This document shows positions 1 through 11,050 of a stretch of 64,000 nt of DNA, piece after piece; positions within the stretch are counted from its first letter, which is position 1, and each line of letters begins with the position of its first letter. Position numbers and translations under genes: made by a program. The notes beneath the pieces were generated by a model. That model was given only the letters and a program-made list of their open reading frames with translations. It was not told the DNA's origin and ran no database searches. This DNA comes from JAUVKT01 sp942491535 (GTDB lineage: Bacteria; Bacteroidota; Bacteroidia; Bacteroidales; VadinHA17). The stretch is from assembly GCA_942491535.1 (NCBI GenBank), contig CALOBV010000020.1, forward strand, positions 1 through 64,000, written 5' to 3'.

Positions 1-2449
1 AAAGTAGTAAAGCCGGCACATATCTCAGGACCCGATATAAATAACGACGAGTTGCCACGAAAAACCTTCTTACTGAAAATTATTTTGACCTGGGCAGGCT
101 GTACCTGTAAACGGACAGGGATGGGGCTCTGTAAAGACAGGCAAAGAAGGATTTGTGGCTTTAAAGCCTTTGAAAAAGCCGATTCGCAAATTTCATACCT
201 TTCATTCTATACCGAATCGGACGGACTGGATGAAATTAAGATAGAAGTTGAGAGTCCGCAGATGTTCGAAGTTTATCTTGCAGGAAAGAAGATCAGCTCA
301 AATTATACCATTGCCGATGAAGGAAAAACTGTTAAACGAACTGGAGCAATTGATGTTGATCCAGGCAAGTATCTTATAGTAGTAAAATCTCTTTATACAG
401 TTGAAAAAGAACGAATGGCAGATTAAGGCAAGCCTGAGCGATATGCCTGATAAGGGTGTTGTGCTATCAGCGAGCCTTCTCAGAAGATGACCATTCATCA
501 TCTTCTTGAAGGAACCAAGCTGGGCTCCATGTCGCTCTCGCCAGATGGTAAGTACATGGCTGTAACATATTCTGGAGGTGGATACCGAATCCGGTAAAAC
601 AGGATCGTGGACAGTAGTAAAAGAGAGCAGCACGGGTAAAATTATTCAGAGTTTCAGGAAGGACGGAACAACGGGCTACAGGTGGATGCCCCGGGGCAAC
701 AGGATATATTATACAGAAAGAAATGGCGATCTGTCAACTATCTGGATCTATGATTTTGATAGCGGCAAGGAATATCCTGTTATCGAGAATATAGCCGATA
801 TGTCTGGTTTCTCGTGGGCTCCCGATTGTTCGTTTATTATTTATAATGTTCGTGAGACCGAGAAGAGCGGAGGAAAGTCTTCTCTAAAATATATGGATGA
901 ACTGGGCAATCGCACTTTTCAGGCCAACAAGTTATAACCAGCTCTACAGGTATGATGTTGCCGGCAAAACATCCGGCAGGCTAATATACGGAAAGCCGGG
1001 TGCCTCATGAATGATATCAGTCGTGATGGTAAATATATTATATTCAGCAGCTCAAGACCCAATCCAACCCAGCGCCCCTTCTCACTGCAAAACATGTACC
1101 TTATGGACCTTCAGAAGGGTGAAGTAAAAACACTATGGGAAGATTTCAGATGGTTCAAGCTAGCCAGCTTTTCTCCAGACGGGAAGAAGCTACTTGTTGC
1201 CGGCGGACCAGATACTTTTGGTGAAACAGGAAAATATCGGCGATCAAAAGATTGCCAACCATCTACGATGGCCAGCTTTATATGTACGATCTGGCAACGG
1301 GTGATGTTGATCCAATAACCTTAGACTTTAATCCTTCCGTAGGCTCAGCAAGCTGGCATCCTGTTGATAATAAGATTTATATTACTGCATCAGATGAAGT
1401 CTATAGCAGGCTTTTTTGCTGGATGAAGAAAGTCGTGAATTCAGAAATATTGCTGTAGAACCCGATAACCTTTCCGGATTGAATATTGCTCTCAATGCTC
1501 TTAGGCAGCCTACGGCGGAACAAGCATGAGTGCGCACAACAGGGGCTGGCTACTGGATCTGGCAAGTGGTGAAAGCAGACTGTTTGAAAATCCTGGAAAA
1601 AGATACTTACAACAGTGTTAAGTTCTGGGAAAGATGAGGACTGGAACTTTAAGATGCCCGACGGAAGAGAAATAAAAGGATATATGATGTACCCTGTGGA
1701 TTTCGATGCTTCAAAGAAATATCCTCTAATAGTAAATTATTATGGTGGCACATCACCCGTTGAAAAATCATTCGGGGGGAAGATATCCGATGGAGATATG
1801 GGCTGCTAACGGATATGCTGTGTTTGTTCCTCAGCCCAGCGGTGCAACAGGTTTTGGTCAGGAGTTTTCGGCGAGGCATCAAAACACCTGGGGTATGGAT
1901 GCAGCAGACGAGGTCATTGAAGGCACAACACAATTCCTTGCAGCCCATGATTTTGTCGACCCCGAAAAAGTAGGTTGTATTGGTGCGTCGTACGGGGGAT
2001 TTATGACTATGCTACTGCAAACCAAAACAGATCTTTTTACATGTGCTATTTCACATGCCGGTATAAGCAGCATCAGTTCATACTGGGGTGAAGGATACTG
2101 GGGATATTCATATTCGTCGGAGGCAACGGGGCGATTCATATCCATGGAACAGAAAAGATATTTATATTGACCAGAGCCCTCTTTCAGCAGATAAAATAAC
2201 ACACCCCTTTTGCTACTTCATGGATCTGTTGATACCAATGTGCCCCTGGGCGAATCGCTGCAGTTTGGGTGGGCCTGAAAATCCTTGGTCGCCCCGTAGA
2301 GATGGTGCAGGTGGAAGGCGAGATCACCATATTCTTACCTACTCTAAGCGCATAGAATGGCATAATTCTATAATGTCGTGGTTTTGGCAGAGTACCTGAA
2401 GGATGATGGATCTGACTGGAAGAAGATGTTTCCGAAGAGTGAGTTGTAG
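1..2449 (+). pseudogene. Decayed S9-family prolyl oligopeptidase/DPP-IV-like peptidase (5' end outside window)
   Basis: Fragments in several frames read in order as one S9 serine peptidase. A beta-propeller part comes first (pieces near 52-426, 485-937, 1007-1458, with repeated SPDGK-type blade motifs), then an alpha/beta-hydrolase part. The nucleophile elbow GASYGGFMTM is intact near 1981-2010, a catalytic-Asp region (GSVDTNVPLGES) near 2223-2258, and the catalytic-His region (WHNSIMSWF) near 2354-2380. The terminal stop is at 2447-2449. At least six frame changes separate these pieces, so no full product can be made from the sequence as given. Intact family members are secreted or periplasmic exopeptidases of about 700-950 residues. 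The gene begins before position 1. Peptidase family is clear; the exact subfamily is not. The indels could be true decay or assembly errors. Confidence 0.85.
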
Positions 2450-2467
2450 CAGCAAAGCTGCTGCAGG

Positions 2468-2525
2468 GAGCGAAGGGGTAAGAGCTAAGAGCGAAGGGGT
2501 AAGAGCTAAGAGCGAAGGGTAAGAG
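2468..2525. repeat. 21-bp direct tandem repeat, about 2.75 copies
   Basis: Two exact copies of a 21-bp unit (2468-2488, 2489-2509) are followed by a partial third copy with a one-base deletion. The unit is purine-rich (GAGCGAAGGGG plus TAAGAGCTAA). It lies between the broken peptidase and the broken fucosidase. A similar motif in inverse orientation occurs at 9089-9145. No coding function is seen. Confidence 0.8.
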
Positions 2526-2585
2526 TATCATCCCGAACGACTGCCGAAAGGCGGTGTGAGGGATCTGTAATGATATCAGCTAAAC

Positions 2586-4018
2586 ATGAAAAAGATTATT
2601 TCAATTACATTTTTACTATCTGCCTTTATAACGGTATACAGCCAGCACGACACCCGCTATGTGCCGGAGACGGATCCTCTGGTTCTGGAAAAGCTTGAGC
2701 AGTGGCAGGATCTTAAAATTTGGATTACTGATGCACTGGGGACCATACAGTCAGTGGGGAATAGTGGAGTCGTGGTCGATATGTGCTGAAGATGAAGGAT
2801 GGTGCAGGAGAAATAATGAAAATTATGTTGAATATAAGAAGGATTATGAGACCCTTCAGAATACATTTAACCCTGTTGGTTTTGATCCTGAGAAATGGGC
2901 CAAAGCTGCAGCGAATGCAGGAATGAAATATGTGGTTTTTACAACGAAGCATCATGATGGCTTCTGCATGTTTGATACAAAATATACAGACTATAAGATT
3001 ACAGAGCCAAAACACCTTTTCAGCACTAATCCCAAAGCCAATGTCACCAAGGAGATCTTTGATGCTTTCAGGGAAGAAGGCATGTGGGCAGGAGCCTATT
3101 TTTCAAAGCCTGACTGGCATAATGAAAATTACTGGTGGCCAAATTTTGCCACGCCCGACAGAAATGTAAATTACAGCATAATGAAACTATCCTGAGCGAT
3201 GGGAAAATTTTGTGCAGTTTACTCAGGGTCAGATTATGGAGATACTGGGAGGTGATTATGGGAAGATTGATATCTTATGGCTCGATGGCGGACAGGTTCA
3301 GAAAAGAACAAAAGAGGATATTTACAGGCAGATAACATCTCCAAATTATAATTTTGCCAGAGAGCAGAGTCAGGATATCAGAATGGATGAGCTTGTTGCC
3401 AAAGCCCGAATAGCCCAGCCGGGTTTAATAGTTGTTGATCGTGCTGTTTATGGAAAGAACCAGAATTATCTTACCCCTGAAAACAGGGTTCCTGAGAACG
3501 CTTACCTATCCCTGGGAGTCATGTATTATTGCAGGAGGAGGATGGTCGTGGACCCCTGATGCCAAATATATGAGCAGCAGGGAGGCTGTTCATATGCTTG
3601 TAGATATTGTTGCCAAAGGAGGAAACCTGTTGCTAAATATTGCCCCGGGTCCGAAGGACAATGGCATGATGAGGCTTATAGTCTACTGGAAGATATTGGT
3701 CAGTGGATGGATATAAATAGTGATGCCATCTACGGTACCAGAGGCGATTGGCCCTTATAAAGAGAGTAATGTGTGTTTAACAAAAAAGGGTGATAATATC
3801 TTATATATATACTACCTGGCTGAAGAAGGAGAAGCTATGCCTGACAAAATAGAAATGTCAAATTTCAGTCTCCCGGAAGGGACAGTAAAGTAGAGATGCT
3901 GGGTGTTAATGGCAGTCTTAGCTGGTCTAACGAGGGCAGCGGATTCAAGATAAATATCCCGGAGAAGCATCGGAAGACTCCACCTTCGGATCTTGCCTGG
4001 GTAATTAAAGGTTCGGGG
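2586..4018 (+). pseudogene. Decayed GH29 alpha-L-fucosidase (copy 1)
   Basis: Starts with a clear signal peptide (MKKIISITFLLSAFITVYSQ), then breaks frame near 2710-2760 into fucosidase sequence. Recognisable GH29 blocks follow in order: GLLMHWGPYS; AANAGMKYVVFTTKHHDGF; the WLDGGQ block containing the nucleophile Asp; GGWSW; GGNLLLNIAPGPKDNGM; and a C-terminal PEKHRKTPPSDLAWVIK tail in yet another frame, ending near 4018. At least four indels or stops interrupt it. Intact relatives are periplasmic or secreted enzymes removing terminal alpha-L-fucose from glycans. It faces the second fucosidase remnant tail to tail, with almost no DNA between them. Family assignment is firm; current function is very unlikely unless the indels are sequencing errors. 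Confidence 0.88.
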
Positions 4019-4040
4019 TGGCTATTACTCGGTATCAAGT

Positions 4041-5338
4041 TTGCCATCCAGGACAAGGCACAATACTGTCATCTGTTCGTCGAGCAGGTTGTTCGGGCAA
4101 GTCGATAAACAGGAGGCCGGCATGATCGCTCCAGTAAGGTCTCAGATACTCATTATGCTCCGAGCTTGGATCCGTTGCCAACAACATAGATCCTGTTTAT
4201 TTACTATTTTTTACTCCCTCCAGCATCACCTGGTTGTTGGCGGGAGCACCAGGAACAAAAGGTAAAGCATGGTGCTGTCTCTGGATAGCGTTGAGGGACC
4301 ATGATAACAATTATTATTTTAATCCGGCCTCTGTGCCGTAAATAGCTTCCTCGTGTTTGCTCGTCCACCTGCCAATTTCTTTCAATACCCTCACCTGCTC
4401 ATCGGGTATAGATCCATCCTCCCGAGGTCCTATATCAAGCAGGAGGTTACCTCCCATAGAAAGACATTCTGCAAATATTCTGATTACCTGTCCCGGCGTT
4501 TTATAATTATTGTCATTTTGCTGGTATCCCCACGAGTCGTTTATTGTCATACACAGCTCCCATGGCTCTTCCGAAGGTCTCTTTAGTGGCAGACCCTGTT
4601 CGGGTGTGGCATAATCGCCATATCCCTGTAATCGGCTGTTTATTATCGCCTTATTGTTGCTTTCAAGGATCATTTTTCTGATTTCTTCGGCTCCCCACCA
4701 TTCGGCGCTCTGCTCCCAGTCGCCATCGAACCAGTATAGGTCGGGCTTGAAATCTTTCGGAGATCTCTCCTATCTGCCCGAAGTTAAAATCCCTGAATCT
4801 TTGCTGCTCTTGCGCTATCGTCAGTATATCGTTTTATTTCTTTTGTATGATTCGGATAATCGGGGTGAGACCAGTCGAGCAAAGAGTAATAGAGTCCCAA
4901 CCTTAAGTTTCTCCTTTCTCAGTGCCTTTACAAAGGGAAAGCAGGTCTCTGCCTGCCGGAGTACGGTCGAGCACATTTAGCTTCCAATCTCAGTATTCCA
5001 CAGTGCCACACCATCGTGATGCTTGGTGGTAAGAACAGCGTACCGGGCGCCGCTCTCTTTTATTAAGGGAAGCCCATTCAGCAGGGTCATATTCTGAAGC
5101 TGTAAATCCGTCCAGCTGCTTCATATAGTCATCGTAAGATATATACCCGTTAAAGAACGACCACGACTCATCAATTCCATTTACGGCATAGATCCCCCAG
5201 TGAATAAATATACCCAGGCGTGCATCTTTAAACCATTGCAATCGTTCAGGATTCTGGTGAGTTGGATACCCTGCATGAGTTAGACCCGATAATACCTGTT
5301 TCTCAGAGAATGACTAAGACTATTAAGAATTTAAACAT
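4041..5338 (-). pseudogene. Decayed GH29 alpha-L-fucosidase (copy 2)
   Basis: A start codon at 5338 opens a hydrophobic leader (MFKFLIVLVIL) that hits a stop. The reading frame then resumes as RLQWFKDARLGIFIHWGIYA (5241 downward), which is the GH29 N-terminal block. The middle (about 4680-4990) is badly scrambled. GGNLLLDIGPREDGSIP appears near 4390-4480. A degenerate C-terminal beta-sandwich (WSDHAGLLFIDLPEQ-like) can be read in mixed frames down to about 4041. Intact members hydrolyse alpha-L-fucosides. It is not a simple recent copy of the neighbouring plus-strand fucosidase, because matched blocks differ in sequence. At least four disruptions are present. Confidence 0.85.
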
Positions 5339-5784
5339 CGCGTATAGGGTATGAGAAAGATTAGTTTTAGCGTATTATATTGAGATAGTAGAAGTCGGAG
5401 GGTGGGGAGACCGAGCAAGCGCACCCAACTCCCGTGGTTTTTTCATGATGGTATTCCAAACGTTTGTATAGGGTTTATACAAGTCATTCAAAGAAAGTAA
5501 TAAAAAGTCTTCATTTGCGAGATCCTTCAAATAAGTAGACTACAGTCTTCGTTGTTGATATGGCCTATTTCCATCTGCCGGAGTGGTTTAACCCCAGTCA
5601 TCCCGCCAGACCTCAAGCCTTTCAAAATTAAATGAGTACATAGGATAAAAGTTTTGCATTTAGACATTAAATCAAAGATATACATTTAGTCAATATTGCT
5701 ACTTCAATGAACGCACACCCTCCCTAGCATACCTACCTTATAAACCTTAACAAAATACCTTATAAACTCCTTTTCTAACCTTCC
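5339..5784. other. Non-coding stretch between broken glycosidases
   Basis: No convincing coding sequence, RNA or strong hairpin was found. It starts at the presumed N-terminus of the minus-strand fucosidase and ends at the stop of the beta-galactosidase. An A/T-rich TATAAACC-type motif at about 5738-5770 resembles the arms of the inverted repeat after clpB (25842-25956). Confidence 0.5.
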
Positions 5785-8700
5785 TCATTTCGGGAATAAT
5801 TTCCGGGCATAGTCCGACTTGGAGCCAAGGTGACTTTCCCAGGGTCTGATACTATAATTAAAGTTGCCTTTTCGGTATTAAGAAGATATCTCTCCATTGG
5901 TCCGGGACCACAGCTTCCTCCTCCCAATCCGCAATGAGCCATATCGACAGTTAGTATAGTTTCCTTTCTTTTTGTTAGTTCATATGGATGATTAGCCTTT
6001 CTCCAGGTCCATTGGAGTATAGTGTAGGGCACTGAAATTCATTTCCTGTGGCGCAACAATCATTAATCCAAATCCACTCTTATTTGTGAGGGTTAGCCAT
6101 CTTACCCGGGTCCTGTTACCACAATCCTGGGGTCTGATATAGGGCACAAACATATCATCGACGGCAGTAATATATTTGCCAATTGCTGCGCTGCTGTTAC
6201 GATCGACATAGTTCTCGTGAGGCCCTGCCCCATAATATTCAACTGTCTCAAAACCTTCGGGCAGCTCCATAATAAATCCAAGCCTTGCCAGGGGCCAGTC
6301 GGCCTGGTCGGGATCAAAGCTGTTTTCGACATCTATAGCTCCATTTCCCCATACAGTATAAGCTGATGTTGTTCTCAGGGTATACCCGGTTGGAGAAACA
6401 GATTCCATCTCAACACTTACCCTGATTGCTTTATCGCTCACTAACTCATAATCAAAGCTCTTTACCTTATGTAGTCATGTTTCCCAGGCCGGCAGCCCTC
6501 CATTTTGGTCCGGGTCCGTTACCGAATATATAATCGTTATCAACAGGGGCCCTGAATATATTTGGAAGTGGTCCTCCAATATTTTTGTCGTTTTCCAGAG
6601 AGGTATATATCATCCGGGTGGCCGGTTTAACTCCTTCAACAGCAATGGGGTCGGTTTGGATTACCTTGTTGCCGAAATAGCACATCTCGGTGATAGTTCC
6701 TGCTATCCGGTTAAAGGTTACATAGAAGTATTTACCCTTATTGTAAGTTCTTCTGTCATGATTGTCGACCTGCACAGGATATATTTCTGATTTATCCATA
6801 ATCACCGAGTTATCAAACTCCAGTGTTGAGGCAAAATTCACCGGAAACTGTTCCCATGCAACAATATGACCCATCCTGGCCCAGTAATTATCTGAACTGA
6901 AGAGAGCAAACTGTACTTTTAAATAATACTCATGTCCTTTAACAAAACCAGGGTCTCCAAGCCCAAGGTCTATCTCTGCTGTCTCTCCGGGTTCAATACT
7001 GACTGTCTCTATGTTACCTGACTTGATTACTGATCCGTCGCACTCAAGCAGCCACTCAAGTTGAAATTCAGAAAGGTTAATAAACTGGTAGCGATTGCTT
7101 ATTTTAATTTTTCCTGAAGAAGCATCTGTTGCTTCCATTTTTATATACTGGTAGACCTTCTTCATCTCTTCCATCTTCGGTGTAACCTGCCTGTCGGGGG
7201 TTGTAAGCCCGTTAATACAGAAGTTCCAGTCTGTTGGTCGATCGCCAAAATCACCGCCATAGGCAAAAAAGTATTCATCATCGCTTCCGGGCACCTTAAG
7301 TGTGAGGCCCTGGTCGACCCAGTCCCAGATACAACCGCCAATAAGGCGATCGTGGCTTTCGATCACATCCCAGTACTCCTTAAGGTTACCAACAGCATTC
7401 CCCATAGCATGAGCATATTCGCACATAATAAAGGGTTTGGGGTTGTCTTTTTTACCGGTGTTATCGAGCCATTCGACAGAGGGATACATTGTTGATTCAA
7501 TATCTGCAACCTCATTATATCTTTCATAATGTATGGGACGGCTGGAGTCGATATTCAATATTGCTTCGCGGCAGGCAACAAAATTCACTCCCGGACCTGC
7601 TTCGTTGCCCATCGACCAGATAATTATTGATGGATGGTTTTTGTCGCGCTGAACCATACTCACCTGGCGATCAACGTGAGCCTTCTGCCATGCCACATCG
7701 TGACCGAGTGAGGCTTCTCCATAACCCATTCCGTGTGATTCAACATTAGCCTCATCGATAACATAGACTCCATATTTATCGCATAGCTTATAAAAGTCGG
7801 GGTGATCGGGATAATGGCAGGTACGTACGGTATTAACATTAAATTGCTTAAAAAGTGTAATGTCTTTAATCATGCTCTCGAGAGACACATAGCGCCCGGT
7901 TAATGGATCGTGCTCGTGACGGTTTACGCCTTTAAGTTTTACCGATTTACCATTTACCCATAGTTGCTGATCTTTTATCTCTATTTTCCTGAATCCGAAG
8001 CCCGAGCCCAGGACCTCCTGTATAATGCCCTTACTGTCTTTTACAACAAAGATGACATTATAGAGATTGGGTATTTCGGCCGACCACAGATCGGGCTTTT
8101 CAATCTCCCTGCTTATGCTTGTGGTATATCCTGTTTTTTGGGATACATTTTTTATCTGTGTAATAATCAGTGGTTCCTGATCTGTATATTTTTCAGTGTC
8201 TTTAAGAAGATATGTCTCTATAGTAAGAGCCTCGTTTTTTCCGTAATTCTTAAGTTTAAGATCTGCCCTGAAGGTAGCAGAGCTAAAATCATCAGAGAGT
8301 TCTGATTTCAGGAAATAGTCCCATAGATGAACCCGGGGGCTTGAGTAAAGGAATACATCCCTGTATATTCCGCTCAGGCGCCAGATATCCTGGTCTTCAA
8401 GATAGGATCCGTCGCTCCAACGGTATACTTCGACTGATATAGTATTTTCACCGGCAGAGACATAGTCAGTAATATTAAATTCTGCCGGGGTCATGCTACC
8501 CTGGCTATAGCCTACCTTCACTCCGTTTATCCAAAGGTAAAAGGCGCTTTTCACACCTGCAAAATGGACAAATATTTCACGCCCCGCCCATGATTCGGGC
8601 ACTGTGAAATCACGTTTATATGATCCTACGGGATTGGGTAGTTCGTTCTTGGTATACCCTGCCGGGGCCGGGCCTATTATCTTGGGGGGATTCTTAGCAA

Positions 8701-9064
8701 AGGGGTACCTTACGTTAGTATAAATTGGTTTGCCATAGCCCTGCAGCTGCCAGTTTGAAGGAACAATAATGTCGTCCCAGTAGCTTACATCATAGTTGGT
8801 TTTATAGAAATCAACCAGCCTCATATCGGGGTGACTTACCCAGTTGAATTTCCATGTTCCGTTGAGGCTCTGGTACCAGGGTGAGTTATCGGGTACATCC
8901 TTTATGGCCTGGGCAATACCGGCATATGGAATATAGCTTGCATGCGCTTCTTCCTTGTTTATTCCTATTACTGATGGGTTTTCCCAGTCGTTCGGCTGAG
9001 CATTAATAGAAAAGGCCATTAACAGGCCTATTACAATAATAGATAACCGTCTGATAATCTTCAT
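5785..9064 (-). pseudogene. GH2 beta-galactosidase, frameshifted three times near the C-terminus
   Basis: The first 865 codons (9064 to 6467) are an intact GH2 N-terminus: signal peptide ending FSINAQ, jelly-roll sugar-binding domain, Ig-like domain, then the TIM barrel. The acid/base Glu is in IIIWSMGNEAG and the nucleophile Glu in PFIMCEYAHAMGN. A frame change at about 6445-6475 leads to the Bgal_small_N-type domain (AGPHENYVDRN, 6441-5992). A second change near 6000 leads to MAHCGLGGGSCGPGP. A third, near 5850, restores YSIRPWE and a natural stop at 5785. The composite is about 1,090 residues, normal for LacZ-type GH2. The enzyme hydrolyses terminal beta-galactosides in the periplasm or outside. 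The catalytic barrel is complete, so if the indels are artefacts the enzyme would be functional. Confidence 0.9.
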
Positions 9065-9088
9065 ATTTAGTTCTGTTTCAGGTTTAAT

Positions 9089-9145
9089 CCTCTCCCTTCG
9101 CCCTTTGCCCTTAGCCCTTTGCCTTTTAGCCCGTTAAGGGCTAAA
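9089..9145 (-). terminator. Hairpin and CCCTTxGCC low-complexity repeat after the ispD operon
   Basis: Immediately after the stop of the minus-strand GNAT-like gene, 9125-9132 (TTTAGCCC) pairs with 9138-9145 (GGGCTAAA) around a five-base loop. There is no long T tract, so termination strength is uncertain. The adjoining 9089-9124 repeats CCCTTTGCC-like units and resembles, inverted, the tandem repeat at 2468-2525. Confidence 0.5.
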
Positions 9146-10267
9146 TCAGGTAAAATCAAAGCCCGAAATAAAGGCAGGGTTCTCATAAAAGTAGTCTTTC
9201 TCTGTATCTTCGAGGTTATGAAAGTTAGCGTAAACAAGTCCGGGTTTGGCATTTAGCATCCTGTTTAAGGCACCCATATTAAGATCTCTCCTGAACATCT
9301 CAAACAGATCGCTGCTGTCGTCTACCCAGGTAAGCCCGGTATTGATGTTTTCCATGGCGCAGACCGATTCCATTAATTCTTCAAGGTCTTTCTCGTGGCC
9401 TGGTTTAACATAAATGGAGCCAAAAATAAGAAACTGGAAGATCCCGGGCTTAAACAGTCGCCTGTACCATGGTGCCCAGGGAAACACATGCATAAAGATC
9501 CAGCCCCATATACCCGGCACATTAACAACATCATATTTTGTAGGTATGGCGCTCAGGCCGGCTACTATTTCGCCATTAAGTGTTTTTACATAATACCTGT
9601 CTTCATAAAATGTGCTTTCCTCTGAATAGAAAGAGTATTTCTTATAATAATCGCCGAGCAGGGATAGCATCTCCTGTCTTCTTTCCGTGTCGAGTTTTGC
9701 CACATCGCTATTAATTTTTGGGCTAAAGCGGCTAAAGGCAACCGTAAGGAAAGACCGTATATACTGAAACCCGACCTGGTGTATAATGTTTTTAGACCTT
9801 TCGTTAGCACTTTCAACATAGGCATATACAACATTTTTATCTCCCTCATTATAATCGGGCAGCTCAAGCATATGTGGTTTGCGAAAGAATGAAAGAATCC
9901 TGCCCTTCATTGAGTCGGCAGAGACAGTATCTTCCCTGATTTTTTTCCTTTTCCCTGTATCTTCTTCCGACTGGAATCTTGAATGAACGGCCAGATACCT
10001 GAGATAAATACCATGCAGTGACTTTTCATCCTGGTAAATTTTTCTATAACACAAGCCAACTGTTCCGGTTAGGCGGTCGTCCTTATAGAGAGAGACAAAA
10101 CGAATGTTTTTATATGCTGCTATGCGTGACTCTATTGACTGCAAAATATAGCGCATCCCTCCCTTGCTTCCAAGTACTGTTTTACTGAGGAGTTCCACAA
10201 CCTTACTGTCGGCCTCATCGGTAAGTACGGCGCTCAATCCCTTAAAGCTCAGGAGGGTTTTCTTCAT
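9146..10267 (-). CDS. GNAT-fold N-acyltransferase-like protein, substrate unknown
   Basis: A 373-residue soluble protein with no signal peptide. I recognise a GNAT-like layout: an N-terminal half with a central strand/turn block (LTGTVGLCYRKIY, then GIYLRYLAVHSRF, reminiscent of acetyl-CoA-binding beta4) and VESANERSKNIIHQVGFQY, matching the GNAT 'neighbour-residue then xxGF' ending. A second GNAT-like half follows (IVAGLSAIPTKYDVV ... FGSIYVKPGHEKDLEELM). This suggests a tandem-GNAT architecture; no substrate can be named. It is the last gene of a four-gene minus-strand operon, only 5 nt after the DUF4197 gene, and is followed by a hairpin. The function is inferred from fold pattern only. 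Confidence 0.6.
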   Translation of the reverse strand: MKKTLLSFKGLSAVLTDEADSKVVELLSKTVLGSKGGMRYILQSIESRIAAYKNIRFVSLYKDDRLTGTVGLCYRKIYQDEKSLHGIYLRYLAVHSRFQSEEDTGKRKKIREDTVSADSMKGRILSFFRKPHMLELPDYNEGDKNVVYAYVESANERSKNIIHQVGFQYIRSFLTVAFSRFSPKINSDVAKLDTERRQEMLSLLGDYYKKYSFYSEESTFYEDRYYVKTLNGEIVAGLSAIPTKYDVVNVPGIWGWIFMHVFPWAPWYRRLFKPGIFQFLIFGSIYVKPGHEKDLEELMESVCAMENINTGLTWVDDSSDLFEMFRRDLNMGALNRMLNAKPGLVYANFHNLEDTEKDYFYENPAFISGFDFT

Positions 10268-10272
10268 GGTTT

Positions 10273-11031
10273 TTATTGATTATCGAGGCTTCCAAATACT
10301 TTCTGAAGTAATGGAGTAACCCTTGCACTTACATTCTTCCTGATCTCTAATTCTTCCTCTGCAACCTTAACGAACATTCCGTCGAGAGCCTTTTGAGTAA
10401 GATATGCGCTGAGGTCTGTTTCGACAGGTGTAAATCCGGCCAGTTTGCCTGCAATTGAATTTGCAAGTTTATTCCAGTTGCCTGTAAGCGCATCCCACGA
10501 GTCCTGTGTGGATACATTGCCCACCAGGGGCTTATTAACTGATTTTTGAATTTTTGGACTATAGAGATTAAATAGTTCATTATTTGTTGTGCGGTGCAGG
10601 TACTGTGTAGCGGCATCATTTTCTCCCCTCAGAATAGTAAAGGCATCCATTATTGTCATCTGCCTTACACTGTTAACAAATATGGGAGCTGCTTCTTTAG
10701 CTGCATCTTCGGCCGCCCTGTTAATACTCAAAATAGCATCCTGAACCAGTTTGTCGCCTCCCGGTATTTTTGAAATATTTTCAATTATAATATTGGCCTC
10801 TTCGGGAAGTAATATTTTAATGGCTTCATTACCAAAATAACCATCCTTTTCTCCCAGGATGCTGGATGAATTTCTTGCCCCTGTTATAAGAGCCTCTTTT
10901 AATCCTTCGGCTACTTCACCTTCGGTAAGAGGAACGTTGGTTGATACTGTATCAAGAACCTGTAGTAACTCGGCACACGATGTTATAAGCAGGGTAAGCG
11001 TAAGAATTAATGGAAGTACAAATTTTTTCAT
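10273..11031 (-). CDS. DUF4197-family lipoprotein
   Basis: 252 residues. The N-terminus MKKFVLPLILTLTLLITSC is a lipoprotein signal with lipobox Cys at residue 19, so the protein should be lipid-anchored in the envelope. The rest is helical, with DUF4197 hallmarks: the LTEGEVAEGLKEAL block, then NEAIKILLPE, FTPVETDLSAYLTQKALDGMF and a C-terminal VTPLLQKVFG. The family has no established function. The gene sits 19 nt after ispD and 5 nt before the GNAT-like gene, all on the minus strand, so co-transcription is likely. Nothing in the sequence links it mechanistically to isoprenoid synthesis. Confidence 0.85.
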   Translation of the reverse strand: MKKFVLPLILTLTLLITSCAELLQVLDTVSTNVPLTEGEVAEGLKEALITGARNSSSILGEKDGYFGNEAIKILLPEEANIIIENISKIPGGDKLVQDAILSINRAAEDAAKEAAPIFVNSVRQMTIMDAFTILRGENDAATQYLHRTTNNELFNLYSPKIQKSVNKPLVGNVSTQDSWDALTGNWNKLANSIAGKLAGFTPVETDLSAYLTQKALDGMFVKVAEEELEIRKNVSARVTPLLQKVFGSLDNQ

Positions 11032-11050
11032 AGTATGTAAGTTGTTTGTA

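Noticed and set aside
9067..9252. 61-codon minus-strand open frame after the GNAT-like gene
   Set aside because: It overlaps the real gene's end in another frame and then reads through the low-complexity repeat.
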